From the NCBI GenBank assembly GCA_013146195.2, contig CM028377.1, positions 29,368,602-29,432,601 of the forward strand: a stretch of 64,000 nucleotides of DNA, written 5' to 3'. The position numbers were made by a program, and so were the translations under genes. Shown here piece by piece: positions 22,335-32,548 of this stretch. The DNA is from Codonopsis lanceolata (taxonomy: Eukaryota; Streptophyta; Magnoliopsida; Asterales; Campanulaceae). Position 1 is the first letter of the stretch. Each line of letters starts with the position of its first letter. Under the pieces are notes generated by a model. The model ran no database searches, was not told the DNA's origin, and worked only from the letters and a program-made list of their open reading frames with translations.

Positions 22335-25300
22335 ACCTAGGGGTGGAATCGGAACGGGACCCGTCCCGATAGAATTCGGGATTTCAATTTCCTTCCCGAT
22401 CCCGTTCCCGATAAGTGTCGGGACCCGACGTGTCAAGATCCCGACATGTCGAGAGATAAAAATCCCGTAATCCCGACAAAATAAAATTTAACAAACATCA
22501 TTAACAAAATAAACATTGTTTGAAACAAAATAAATATTGTTTGAAAGATAAAATTTAAGTAAGTTTAGCAAAATAAAATTTAACAAACATCATTAACAAA
22601 ATAAAATTTAACAAACGTCATTAACAAAATAAAATACAAGAGGTACACCAAAAGAAAATGTTAAAATCTGTTTTCACAACTAGGACATTACTTCTGTTAT
22701 TATGGGATGTTTAAATTTATAATAATAGGTGAAAAGATAATGTTTATGAGGCTACACTAGAATGAAGAAGAAGAATCTTCCATCACACTCAAAAACAACC
22801 ACCACGACTTTGTCACCATTTCCTCAAACAGATTAATCATATCACTGGTGACTAAAGAATTATTCTAGTGAGATGAGGGACTCCAGAGAGAATACAAAAC
22901 TTGAAAAGAGACATCTCAATCAAGAGGAATGCTGCAAAATGCAATGCCCCCCATAAAAGTATGAAAAGAGCTTAAGTTTGTTATGCAAAGAAGTCAGCTA
23001 ACATATATTTGCAATTGGAAAATTGTAAGATAAACAGCTGCGTATGATTCAGTGTTCTTCGAGTAACCGAAAAACAAGAACTAACTACATAACAATCATC
23101 ATACTTGTATTCGTGTGTGTGTATGTGTGCGCGGCTAAAGAGAGAACAAATATCACACTTCATCAAGCAAGTGGGTGTCTACCGCATTCTAATTAAGATG
23201 AAGGAATTGGTCACATCATCAAAGTTTTATCCAGTTCTGACTTCTAAGTATAAAAGTAAATTCTAAAACAAGAGCCAAGGCATAAGTCCTCTTCTGTGAA
23301 TTGATAATGATCGGGAGTGCAAAATCAATAATATATTAATACAAATAACCACACAATTTGAAAAATGTGGAATAAAAAATATACAATGGAGATCAAGAAA
23401 GGGGGTTTTATTTAATTTTTATCTCCAAAAAAAAAAAAGTGGATCTGTTGTCGCGGTAATTATACATATATATAAAATAAAATCAAGAGATCAAAACCCA
23501 ATAAAAAGAAACTTACAAACAAGCAAAATTGAGCAAGAATTCCAGGTAGAGGTGGCAAATGGGCGGGCGTAAATGGGCGGCGGGCTCAAATGGACGGGCA
23601 AGTAAGTGCCCATTTAATAGTATGGGCATATATGGGCGGGCACTAAATGGGCATGGGCGCCCATTTACTCATTAACATGCACTTATCAAATAAATATACA
23701 AATTACAAAAAAATAATTTTTTTTACAAAAAATTATCAAAAGTTACAACTAACCATATATATATATGATTACAACCACAATAATTAGAAAAAGCCGACAT
23801 ATTGCTTGTGCTAAAGTATATTTTTGTAATTAAGACTAACTTTAATGATATTAATATATCTTCTTATTAATTAAACTTTTCAAACATGGACGTTTAGGTG
23901 GAACAGATGGAGTAGTTAGTATTAGAGTTCTATGTTCTCTTCTCTTGAACACATATGACACTAAAAAAAGGAAAATGATAGGGATCTAATAAAATGTGAC
24001 AAATGAACTAAGAACGGAAGTAATAGTTTGTGAAGAAAATAACTTTTTTCGAAATTGCATTTTAATTTTTACTAATAGTTTTATGTATTAGTATGTAAAA
24101 ATGTATTTTTGTTGTTGTAATCCTCAATTCAATCTTCTATTTTGTGGTTAGATTTTTAATTTCGCTGAAACCCAATAGACAAACACACGAGTGGAAACCT
24201 GACCAAAAACTAAACAAGCTAACTAAGGCACATGTACAAATCTATATGAAAAGGTTCGAGCAAATAAGAATGTCGCATGTTGCACACTGCTCACAAAACC
24301 GCTATGAATCTATTTATAGTGTAACAGGGACGGATATTTACAGAGTTATAAAAATTGAACAATCTAGGAGTGATGTTGTGTTTCATTTAAGGGTACAAAG
24401 TCATAGAATAACATTCCATGCTTTGCTTTGTAATTTTGGGGTGGCGGTGGCGGTTGGAAGGGCAGGTGTATTATATATGTGTGTGTATGTGTGTGTGGTG
24501 GGGGATGGTTGGAAGAGTGGGTGTACAATATAAATATATTAATTATGTTAAATGTCATTATCAATCTTAAGAATTTTATAATTATGTATGCAATTGATAA
24601 AACAAAATTAGAAGAGAAAGTGAATGAGTTTTAGTATGGGTGCCCAAGTGGGCGCCCATTTAGCCCATCATAATTAATGTGCCCAAGTGGGCATGCCCAT
24701 TTGTGCCCATTTAAATTTTTGGGTGTGCCCATACCCATTATTTATTGGACGGTCTGGGCGGGCAAATGGGCGCGGGCAAAAATTGCCACCTCTAATTCCA
24801 GGTGGGTATAAATGAATTTGAAGGGGGGAAACAAGATTGTTACCAAATCGCGTTGCAAAATGCCAATTTCTTCAAAGGATTTCACTTTCATCATCGTTTG
24901 AAAAAACAAAACAAACCCAAACCCAAACCCACAAACAAATCCTACTAATGTTTGAGATTTTGAGGGCGGATGGACAGTCCATATACAACAGCAAGTTGGG
25001 GGGAACTTAAACCGTTATTTTGGGTGGCTGTGGTCTGGTCTGATACACAAAAATCTCTCTCTATATATCCATCTATATAGATGATGGCATATAAAAATCA
25101 AAGAGGGTTACAACTCATGGCTGCAGCTGATGAGAGATTTTACAAATAGCTTACAGCTTTTGACTTTCAGTGACCTAGCAGAAGAGTGAGAGATGGAGAG
25201 AGAGAGAGAGAGAGAGAAAGAGCTAGAGATTGAGAGAGAGACCTACGGCAAGAGAGAGAGAGAGAAACGGTGGCCAGAGGAGACGTTTGGCGATTCGAGG

Positions 25301-25611
25301 TGAAGTCGATGTTGAGAGAGAAGAGGCAGGAGGATTTGGGATTTCTAGGGCTTCTTTTGTTTAACGAGAGAGAGAGAGACGCACGCACAGGTAAGGGAAG
25401 TAAGGCTGGCAAACATAAACACAGTACACACACATTTAGTCGGGACGGGTCAGGAATCCCGACGGGATTGGAAATTTTTCCGAATCCCGTCCCGAAATAA
25501 GTTGGGACGGGAAAAATCCCGACAAAGTTGGGATCGGGATTTTTTCGGGTCGGGAAATGTCGGATCGGGTGTCGGGACGGGTCGGGAAAATCGGGAAATT
25601 TGCCAGCCTTA
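22335..25611. mobile_element. hAT-type element, 3.3 kb, with a second hAT inside
   Basis: A perfect 8-bp duplication TTTCCACC (22327-22334 and 25612-25619) flanks ends of the TAGGGGTGGAATC / TAAGGCTGGCAAA type. Subterminal regions on both sides are packed with CGGGAC/GTCCCG motifs. No transposase is recognised. GA-rich sequence at 25190-25380 looks like a plant 5' untranslated region, but no coding exon can be assigned. A second TIR-like TAAGGCTGGCAAAC at about 25403 may mark an older nested end. Confidence 0.7.
23547..24794. mobile_element. hAT-type element nested in the 22335-25611 hAT
   Basis: A perfect 8-bp duplication ATTCCAGG (23539-23546 and 24795-24802). Inverted ends: TAGAGGTGGCAAATGGGCGG on the left, and TAGAGGTGGCAATTTTTGCC read inward from the right. 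The ends are rich in GGGC/GCCC. No transposase frame is seen. Confidence 0.85.
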
Positions 25612-26672
25612 TTTCCACCAATGAAGATGAAGAATGAAGAGAGGGGAGAGAGTTCAGATCTAATATGGGATGTTAAGGGACCGAATTGCCCCCCAAGGAT
25701 ATCACAAGACAAAAAGGGGTGGGGGTTCTTAGGGTAGATAGGTAATTTTTCGTCAAAATTGAAAATCTGCAGAATGTTGTCGACTGGCCAATGCGGCCAT
25801 ATTCATGGGTAGGATGCAACCGCATCCTTGATCTATGCATTTTGGGTTGCTCCCAGCATGCAGGGGCATTGATGGGCCAATGCGGCTGTATCAATGATTT
25901 TTGGGCAAATGGTCCTGAAACTAAGCCTAAATGAATCCCAACTCAGGCCTCAACCAAACTAGGTTGAAACCCTACTCAAATCAAGTATGGGAGTCACCCG
26001 AACAACACCCAAACAATCCAATAGGAAACTGAAATGGAATGGGGCAAGGTGCAACTAACCGACAATCGTAGCGACGATTAAAACAACGATTGGACATGTA
26101 TCAAAACATGATTAGGGGAAAGTTAAGAGTCAAAGATATAGACTAGAGTATTTCAAAGGAGTCACAAACAATCCAGAGAATCAAAACTCCAAACGACGTG
26201 ATGTACGCAAGACTCGGTTTCACGCATCGCGATCAAGACGAATGTGATGCATATAGCATCAAAAGCAAAAATAGACTTAGGGAACCTATCCCACAAGAAT
26301 TATAACGCACTTAAACAACTCAAGACAACCCAGCAAAGACCTAGGGTGTAACCGAGGTCACGGGAAAGAACTAAGTGAGTAAACTCTCGACCGACTCGAG
26401 TTTCAGCCAACGTCAAGTTACAACTTGTAAGTTAATGAGTATGAACCACATACTAATATGGTATTGGCCTCTAGATAGCCTACCCACACATATCAACACT
26501 TCTCTCAACAAGACAATCAAGTAAGCAACAGGAAATCGCGTACACAAAACAAGGAAATCAATCACTTAAGGATTCGGGGTATTACAATGACCCAGTACAC
26601 CCCTTTCATGTTGAACATAAAAAATAAAATATTATCAACCTTACAAAACTATTAACAAGATAAAAATATATG

Positions 26673-26774
26673 GGGCTGTGTGTAATTTACCAATACTATT
26701 GGGGGGTTATGTCTGAATTACCAATAATAATAGTGGTTACACGCAAATTACCAATGATAGAGGGGTTATGTGTA
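26673..26774. repeat. Short tandem repeat, core C/D junction
   Basis: Same array as at 7357-7456. It follows directly on the PMD copy C intron sequence that resumes after the LTR nest at 26586. Confidence 0.6.
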
Positions 26775-27965
26775 AAAAAGGGTTCACAAACAAAAATGTA
26801 GTTTTTTTTTTCAAATAAGATGAGGCAACGTGGATATATTTCCTGGTACAGATGTGAAGCAAAAGAAAAAACATTGACAGACGTTATGTTTTTTCATCTG
26901 AAGTCCCTGGAGTTGGTAGTGTTATTATGTATGTCTTTTTATGGATACAACCTATAAGACCAATAAGTATGAGATGCCTTTATTGGAGATTATTGGAGTT
27001 ACATCAACTGGAAAAAATTATGACGTTGCATTCGCATTTTTTAAGAATGAGAGAACTGATGCTTTCATATGGGCATTATGGGGATTGAGGGGTTCTTTGT
27101 TCTTACATGTTGCAGCTCCGAATGTAATTGTCAACGATAGGGAGTGGATTCTAATGACTTCTATTCAAGAGTACTTTCCAGAGTCTCACCATATGTCGTA
27201 TAAGAGACATATAGCAAAGGATGTCGAAAGAAGTATATGGTAAACTTGATGAAGGAAAATAAAAATTAAATTACGAGGGTATTTATGGCGACGTAGATGG
27301 ATGAAGTGGAGTCCAAAACAAAGGATGAATATGCTGCTAATGTTGCAGTGATGGAAGATAAGTGGAAGATAAGTGGAAGAACGTCCTATCAATTCTATAC
27401 TATGTTACATCTCAGTAGATGGAGTCATACCGGGATAGATTTATTTTTGCTTGGATCAAACAATACATGCATTTCGACGAACGACCAATACGTAAAACTT
27501 ATACATTTTACGAAATGCAATATTTTTTAAAGAATACTTTTTCATTAATATGTATATTCACAATTGTTTTCCTGATGTGTTACAGAGTTGAGAGTGCACA
27601 TTTTTAGTTGAAAAGATGGTTATGCACGTCATCCGGGGATTTTGGTCTCATATTCACCCAAATCCATGATGTAGTGGAGCTTCAATTCAATGAGATAAAT
27701 ACTGAATTTGAAAGGTCTGTGAACAAGGCACATCTTGAGACATAATCATACATTCTTTTTCATCGATTGAGATCTAAAGTATCACACTATGCCATTAACT
27801 TGCTAGTTAACGAATGGACTTTAATACAGTCGGAAGAAGATAAGATTAAAGATGATGTTGGGAAATGTGGATGGATGTTCAGATTTAGCTACGGCCTACC
27901 ATGTCAAGCAACCAGCCATCTATTTACAACCAGCTCTAGATTTTATACCAAGCTGGTGATATAGA
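26775..27965 (+). pseudogene. MULE/FAR1-type transposase remnant, copy D
   Basis: The frame 26941-27243 carries the MULE core: MDTTYKTNKYEMPLLEIIGV with the first catalytic Asp, then FAFFKNERTDAFIWAL and NVIVNDREWILM with the second Asp. The C-terminal part (27767-27964) reads SHYAINLLVNEWTLIQSEED and FRFSYGLPCQATSHLF, the SWIM segment; its first Cys pair is altered (CGWMF in place of CGCLF). Stops and frameshifts separate the parts. The MITE present in copy A is absent. Confidence 0.75.
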
Positions 27966-28800
27966 TAAGATAGGGTGGTTGTACCCCAAGGGACTCTGGG
28001 ACATCAACTAGAGGTGTTAAATACATGATTATGTGGACTTTTACTCTGTTGGATGTCTTGTCCATAAAGAGGGTCGTCCCCATCAACCAAAACAAATAGC
28101 CAATGGCCCTAGGTTTAGGATAAACATCTTGGGGAGACAAATGGTCTATACCATTAAGAATTTAATCCCGCTCGACTTCACCTCTACATCTCTCTTGGAC
28201 ATTTGCATGTGTATTATGGTCGATAGGAAACCCTTGATGGAGAACATCTTAGTATCAGCAAGAAGGAACCTCCCTTCAACAAGGATCTATAATATATAAG
28301 TGCAAATCATGTAGTGTTAGTGTCATCTTCTCGAATGGAAAATGGAAACTATTAGTTACCGGGTGCCATCTCTCAATGAATTCTGATATAAGTGGCATGT
28401 CCAACTGTCGAAACATGCAATTTTTAAAATGCGCCAACCCACTTCTATATATCAATCCTCTTGTGGTTGCATCCTCAATGCTCCAAGATGATAGACGATC
28501 AACCGAGCCATGACAACCCAATACATCCCTTTCATGTTGAACATAAAAAATAAAATATTATAAACCTTACAAAATTATTAACAAGATAAAAAAGAATGAA
28601 ATATATGGGGTTGTGTGTAACTTAACAATAATATTAGGGGGTTATGTCTAAATTACCAAGAATAATAGAGGTTATGCATAAATTACCAATGATATAGAAG
28701 TTATGTGTAAATTACCTAGTCGTGCCATATTTTGCAGCTGCACCATGGCCGAGAAATCCGATAAGTATCTTCAGGTCAACAGGCCCTCCTAGAAGTGAAT
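27943..28800 (-). pseudogene. PMD gene remnant, copy D (keeps exon 1)
   Basis: Exon 1 at about 28716-28800 reads GGPVDLKILIGFLGHGAAAK and ends AG/GTAATT. This matches the N-terminal G-P-x-D-x-x-x-L-x-x-x-x-x-H-x-A-x-x-x-W-type block of PMD proteins. Intron 1 holds the short tandem repeats. Exon 2 (from 28531) reads SVDRLSSWSIEDATT, RSGLAHF, RQLDMPLISEFIERWHP and TNSFHFPFEKMTLTLHDLHL. It continues, after frame changes, to IGYLFWLMGTTLFMDKTSNR and VHIIMYLTPLVDVPE. It is the most complete PMD copy but is still broken. The 3' end overlaps the antisense transposase. Confidence 0.75.
28605..28712. repeat. Short tandem repeat in PMD intron 1, copy D
   Basis: Fourth copy of the TTACCAATAATA / GGGGTTATG array. 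Here it is followed by PMD exon 1 rather than by another transposase. Confidence 0.6.
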
Positions 28801-29772
28801 CCATCAACTTCCATAATCATTGTTGAGTGATTTTCAATTGATCACTAAATTCTACCGCAAGCGGATGGTTATTCGTGTAGTATTTAGGATGTCGATCCCA
28901 CAGGGACTTTGAATCAAGTACCGAAGAACTCACAATTAAAATTATCTAAACAGATTGATTTCAAGATTTTGGTTGTGATACGTAAATTAAATTAATAAGA
29001 CTAAATTAACTAAATTAAAATGCAAGATTAGATTTTTCATTTAAAACAATAATTAAAAAGGCTTCTAGGATTTCGGCTCACCACAACAATGAATTTATAA
29101 GCTCCATAACAATCTTTCCGTTCACAATGAATGTCAAATTTTGAAGGCAAATTGCATAAAAATAGTTAATTGTATTATTTCGAACTACTCTAAACCATGC
29201 TTAGATTAATTTAAATCCGATGTCTCACTCAATGAATTAAAATAAACCCATTATGTCATATAATTCTATAAGTCTCTAGAAATTTAATCAACTGTCGTTC
29301 TCATGAATTTCTAGTTCAATTTTAGAGTTCCATTACCTACGCTTCTCCTTTTAGTCCTTTACTTCAGTAACTAAGATTATTGTATAAACGTAGTACTTTC
29401 ACCTTTTGGTCCCTCGCTACTACAATTTTATACAATTATTAACAAAGCTAAAATCGAATCAAAAGGGTGACATTCAAATAAATGGAAAGATAGAAACTTT
29501 ATTTATAAATCCATTACGGTCTACACCTAATCATAAAATTAGAAAACTACTCACACATAATTAAAGTAACTAGAATAAACATTTTAAAAATAAACATGGA
29601 AATAAAACTAAAAGTAAAGAGAAGGGTAGAAGAAGAAGAGCTTGATAACAAATATACTTCCAAATGAATTCACGAACTAGAGTCTTCAAACAAAACTATT
29701 TTAAAATGTTTATCTAACTATTTGAGAGGAGAATATGAAGTAAAATTCTATATATATAAGGAGGGGAAGAAG

Positions 29773-29851
<79 letters not shown>

Positions 29852-30419
29852 GAAAAACTAAGTCTTTCTTCTCCCCTTACTCACCAAGAGACAACCAAAA
29901 TAAATTGGAGTAAATAGGAGGTAAATGAGAAGTAAATGAGAATGAATGAGAATAAAGGGGAAATAAAAGAGAGATAAATGAGAGACTAAAAGCTCTTCAT
30001 TCCCCCTTTAGATGTCATTTAGTCTAGATGCATAAAAAGGTCTAAACTGGAAAATGTTGTAAGTGACTCTTGAGCTGCCCCAATTGAAGGTTACGAAATA
30101 TTTCGCACCTATGGTGTGATTGTTGATGGAAATCTTTAATTAACACTTGATATCAGTTTTCCACCCACAAAAATAACCACAGCCTGCCCACGAAAAATGC
30201 TGGAATTCAACTTATTTTTTTGCCTTTACTTCATCATTAAAGTTTGTCTTTAATTAACCAATAAAGTTTGAATTTAATGCACAATGTTGCAAAACTGCCC
30301 AATTAAGACAAATAAAGGTAAGAGAGCCAAAACAATTAAATTAGCAATGATAAATGCAATATTGTCTAGGAAAATAAGCTCAAAGTATCCAAAAATATAG
30401 ACAACATGCACATTTATTA
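28801..30419. other. Repeat-like intergenic DNA, possible LTR remnant
   Basis: Near 28838 the sequence TTGATCACTAAATTCTACCG, with GTCGATCCCACAGGGACTTT about 45 bp later, resembles a common plant LTR-type repeat. No TSD or second end was found. A very long TA microsatellite lies at about 29777-29850. No gene is supported. Confidence 0.4.
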
Positions 30420-31203
30420 ATCATCACCATCACGCTCGAACTCAAACTCGATGTCCCTCCATCACGCTCGAACTCGAACCAGCCATCATAGTGCTCGAAC
30501 CAGCCATCATTGCTCTCGAGCAAGATGAATGTAATAATGGGAGCAAGCCAGCTAAATGAAATAACGACTAACCCATGCTACCCACTTTGGCCTCAACCTC
30601 TCTCGATATTTGTGAAGGATCCATCCGAATTAGTAGAGTGTAAATTATGGGTGCAAATTGAGTCTCCACATGATTATCAGCGGCAACGGGAGACTGCAGC
30701 AGGATATGATCATCCCTTCGGTTCGATGTTGTCACACGTCTACCATATACTCTACTCAGAGGAGGTCGTGCAACCTCGGCCTAATTAGGGACGTATATCC
30801 ACGGCCCGATGTTTTCCTCCACGTGTGCGTGGCATGTTATTTCAAATAAAAATAGAGTAAAGTTAGGTAACAAATAATTTGAACAAATTGCTATTGAAGA
30901 ATATTTTGCACTATTTAGAAACCTCAGGAAACATGGGAAATTTCACGGTCATTCTTTGATTTTCTGATGATTTCTTCCACCCCACCCCACCCACACACAC
31001 ACACAACGGATTTCACTAAAGAACAATTCCATGTCTTTTCTGCAACCAATTCCTTATTTCCCTTCCAACCATACTTTCCCATATTTACTTGTTGTGCAAT
31101 GGCTACTACTAAACAGGTACTACCTACTACCCCTTCAGTGTGTGCATGTGTGTGGGATTTAGAATAAAGAATGTATAGTATGTGATCATTCTTTACAATC
31201 TAA

Positions 31204-31306
31204 ATTGGAATTAGAGTATGTGATCATTCTCTTTAACATGTGATCATTCTTTATACTAAAAAATCTCTATAAATAAGAATGATCACATGCTCTAAATCTA
31301 ATTCAA
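31204..31306. repeat. Fold-back (inverted repeat) around TGTGATCATTCT
   Basis: The left arm 31204-31230 (ATTGGAATTAGAGTATGTG...) and the right arm 31277-31306 are near-complementary and could form a long hairpin. Another TGTGATCATTCT copy lies at about 31180. It may be a small MITE or a chance fold-back. Confidence 0.55.
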
Positions 31307-32350
31307 GATTTTAATTTGCATATGCACTAGTGTGTGTGTGTGTGTGTGTGTTTTAGTGTTTGTGGTTCTGTGTAAAGAATGGTCAGGACTCTTAACCATT
31401 TGGTATATTAGTAATTTTGATTATAAATCTTTTCTAGCATACCCACAAAAATTTATGAAAATTGGACAATCCATACCAGAATCAGAATATATGGGAGTCC
31501 AGTTATTAAATTGTCGTCAGTTTTTTGACTTTTTTTTTTAAATGTCGCCAGCTTTTTAAATTTTGTTCTTAAAATGTCACCAGTTTTTAAAATAAAACCC
31601 GCACAAGTGTCGCCTAAGTTTGGCGTTATTTTGGAAAGAAAAATACTTTAATTTCATATCTCAGTTTACTCGACCAATCCATCAACCAGAAAAGAAGCTA
31701 AGGAAACATACGACACTTACTATACAAATAGAAGTGAGGAAGATTTTTTGCCAGAAATTTATGGAAGATTTGTTGGCAGAAATTTATGGAAGATTTAGGG
31801 AACTCACCTTGAAGCGGGATGGAGAAATACAAGGGAGAGACGCACTACTACATCTGACTGAGAGACGCCGGTGGGAGAAGGAGATTGAAGAGAGATTCGT
31901 TGTCTGAGAGAGAGATGTGAGTTGTTGAGTTGAGAGGGAGATTCTGAGAGTCGCCTACCTGAGCGACGCTGGTGGGGGAGGGGGATTGAGAGAGAGAGAG
32001 AGAGAGAGATGCAAGCTGTCAAGTTGAGATGGAGATTCTGAGAGTCGCTACCTAAGCAAGAGAGAGAGAGAGATGCAACCTATTTTAGTTATTTTCCCTA
32101 AATCTTTAAAAAAATCTATTTAAGTGTTTTTTTCTATTTATGCGACCTGTTGTAGTGTGTTTCCTATTTTAGTGGGGTCTTTTAAAATCGGAGGGCAGTT
32201 TGGTAACTTGACCTCTTAAATGGTATTGTATTTAGTATTTTTGGATGTTACATTTAGGGGTTTTGTAAAACTATTTCTTGTAAGTATTTTAAAAAAATCA
32301 AAAAAATATCTCAACAAATCTGATATAAATAAATTCCAAAGTTTACACCT

Positions 32351-32548
32351 ATGTTCGGCAGATTATGTAGATTATATCTTGAGCTTGATGATGTTGGACA
32401 TGCAATTACAAGTGAAATAATGTTGGTCAACCCTTTTTTAGGTGATAATTGGCAGTTGTTTCATCTGCCAAGAAATCCTTCAGCTCCCGTTTTAAATTCT
32501 TATGCATCAAACTCTAATAATTCAATTAATCCGATTCCAAAGGAGTGA
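32351..32548 (+). CDS. Short unassigned open frame
   Basis: Sixty-five codons from ATG to TGA with a balanced, protein-like composition (RLYLELDDVGHAITSEIMLV). No family is recognised. There is no visible partner exon. It ends about 275 bp before the Mutator-like element at 32824 and may be a gene fragment. Confidence 0.2.
   Translation: MFGRLCRLYLELDDVGHAITSEIMLVNPFLGDNWQLFHLPRNPSAPVLNSYASNSNNSINPIPKE

Larger units (their letters stand above)
12604..26585 (-). mobile_element. Large LTR-type insertion (solo LTR or LTR-only remnant) with nested elements
   Basis: This block splits PMD copy C from its intron. Read on the minus strand it begins TGTAATACCCCGAATCC and ends GGGTCGTCACA, the TG...CA style of long plant gypsy-type LTRs. 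The flanking 5-mers are ACAAC and ATGAC, compatible with a decayed duplication. Its own sequence is 12604-13514, about 14691-16217, 21040-21684, 22110-22334 and 25620-26585. No gag or pol domain is seen, so a solo LTR is the simplest reading. Nested inside are hATs at 13515, 21685 and 22335 and another LTR element at 16223. Confidence 0.55.
4520..28800 (+). mobile_element. Mutator-like element with a four-fold tandem core (transposase plus antisense PMD gene)
   Basis: Four tandem copies of a roughly 1.9-kb core are recognisable: A (about 4895-7456), B (7457-10467), C (10468-26774) and D (26775-28712). Each core has a FAR1/MULE-type transposase remnant on the plus strand and a plant-mobile-domain gene on the minus strand. 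Only copy A keeps the N-terminal DNA-binding region of the transposase, and only copy D keeps PMD exon 1. This suggests one ancestral element whose interior was amplified. The A/B, B/C and C/D junctions all pass from the GGGGTTATGTGTA-type repeat into the same transposase position. With insertions removed, A is about 1920 bp and D about 1938 bp. B has internal deletions. C is split by a mitochondrial-like segment and by a large LTR nest. The outer TIRs were not identified. All copies are broken. Confidence 0.7.

Noticed and set aside
22143..22470. Overlapping open frames on both strands
   Set aside because: They cross a CT microsatellite and the hAT terminus, so they are not host coding sequence.
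25167..25712. Open frame of 181 codons on the minus strand
   Set aside because: Driven by a GA/CT tract and hAT subterminal CGGGAC repeats; Ser/Leu- and Pro-rich without any domain.
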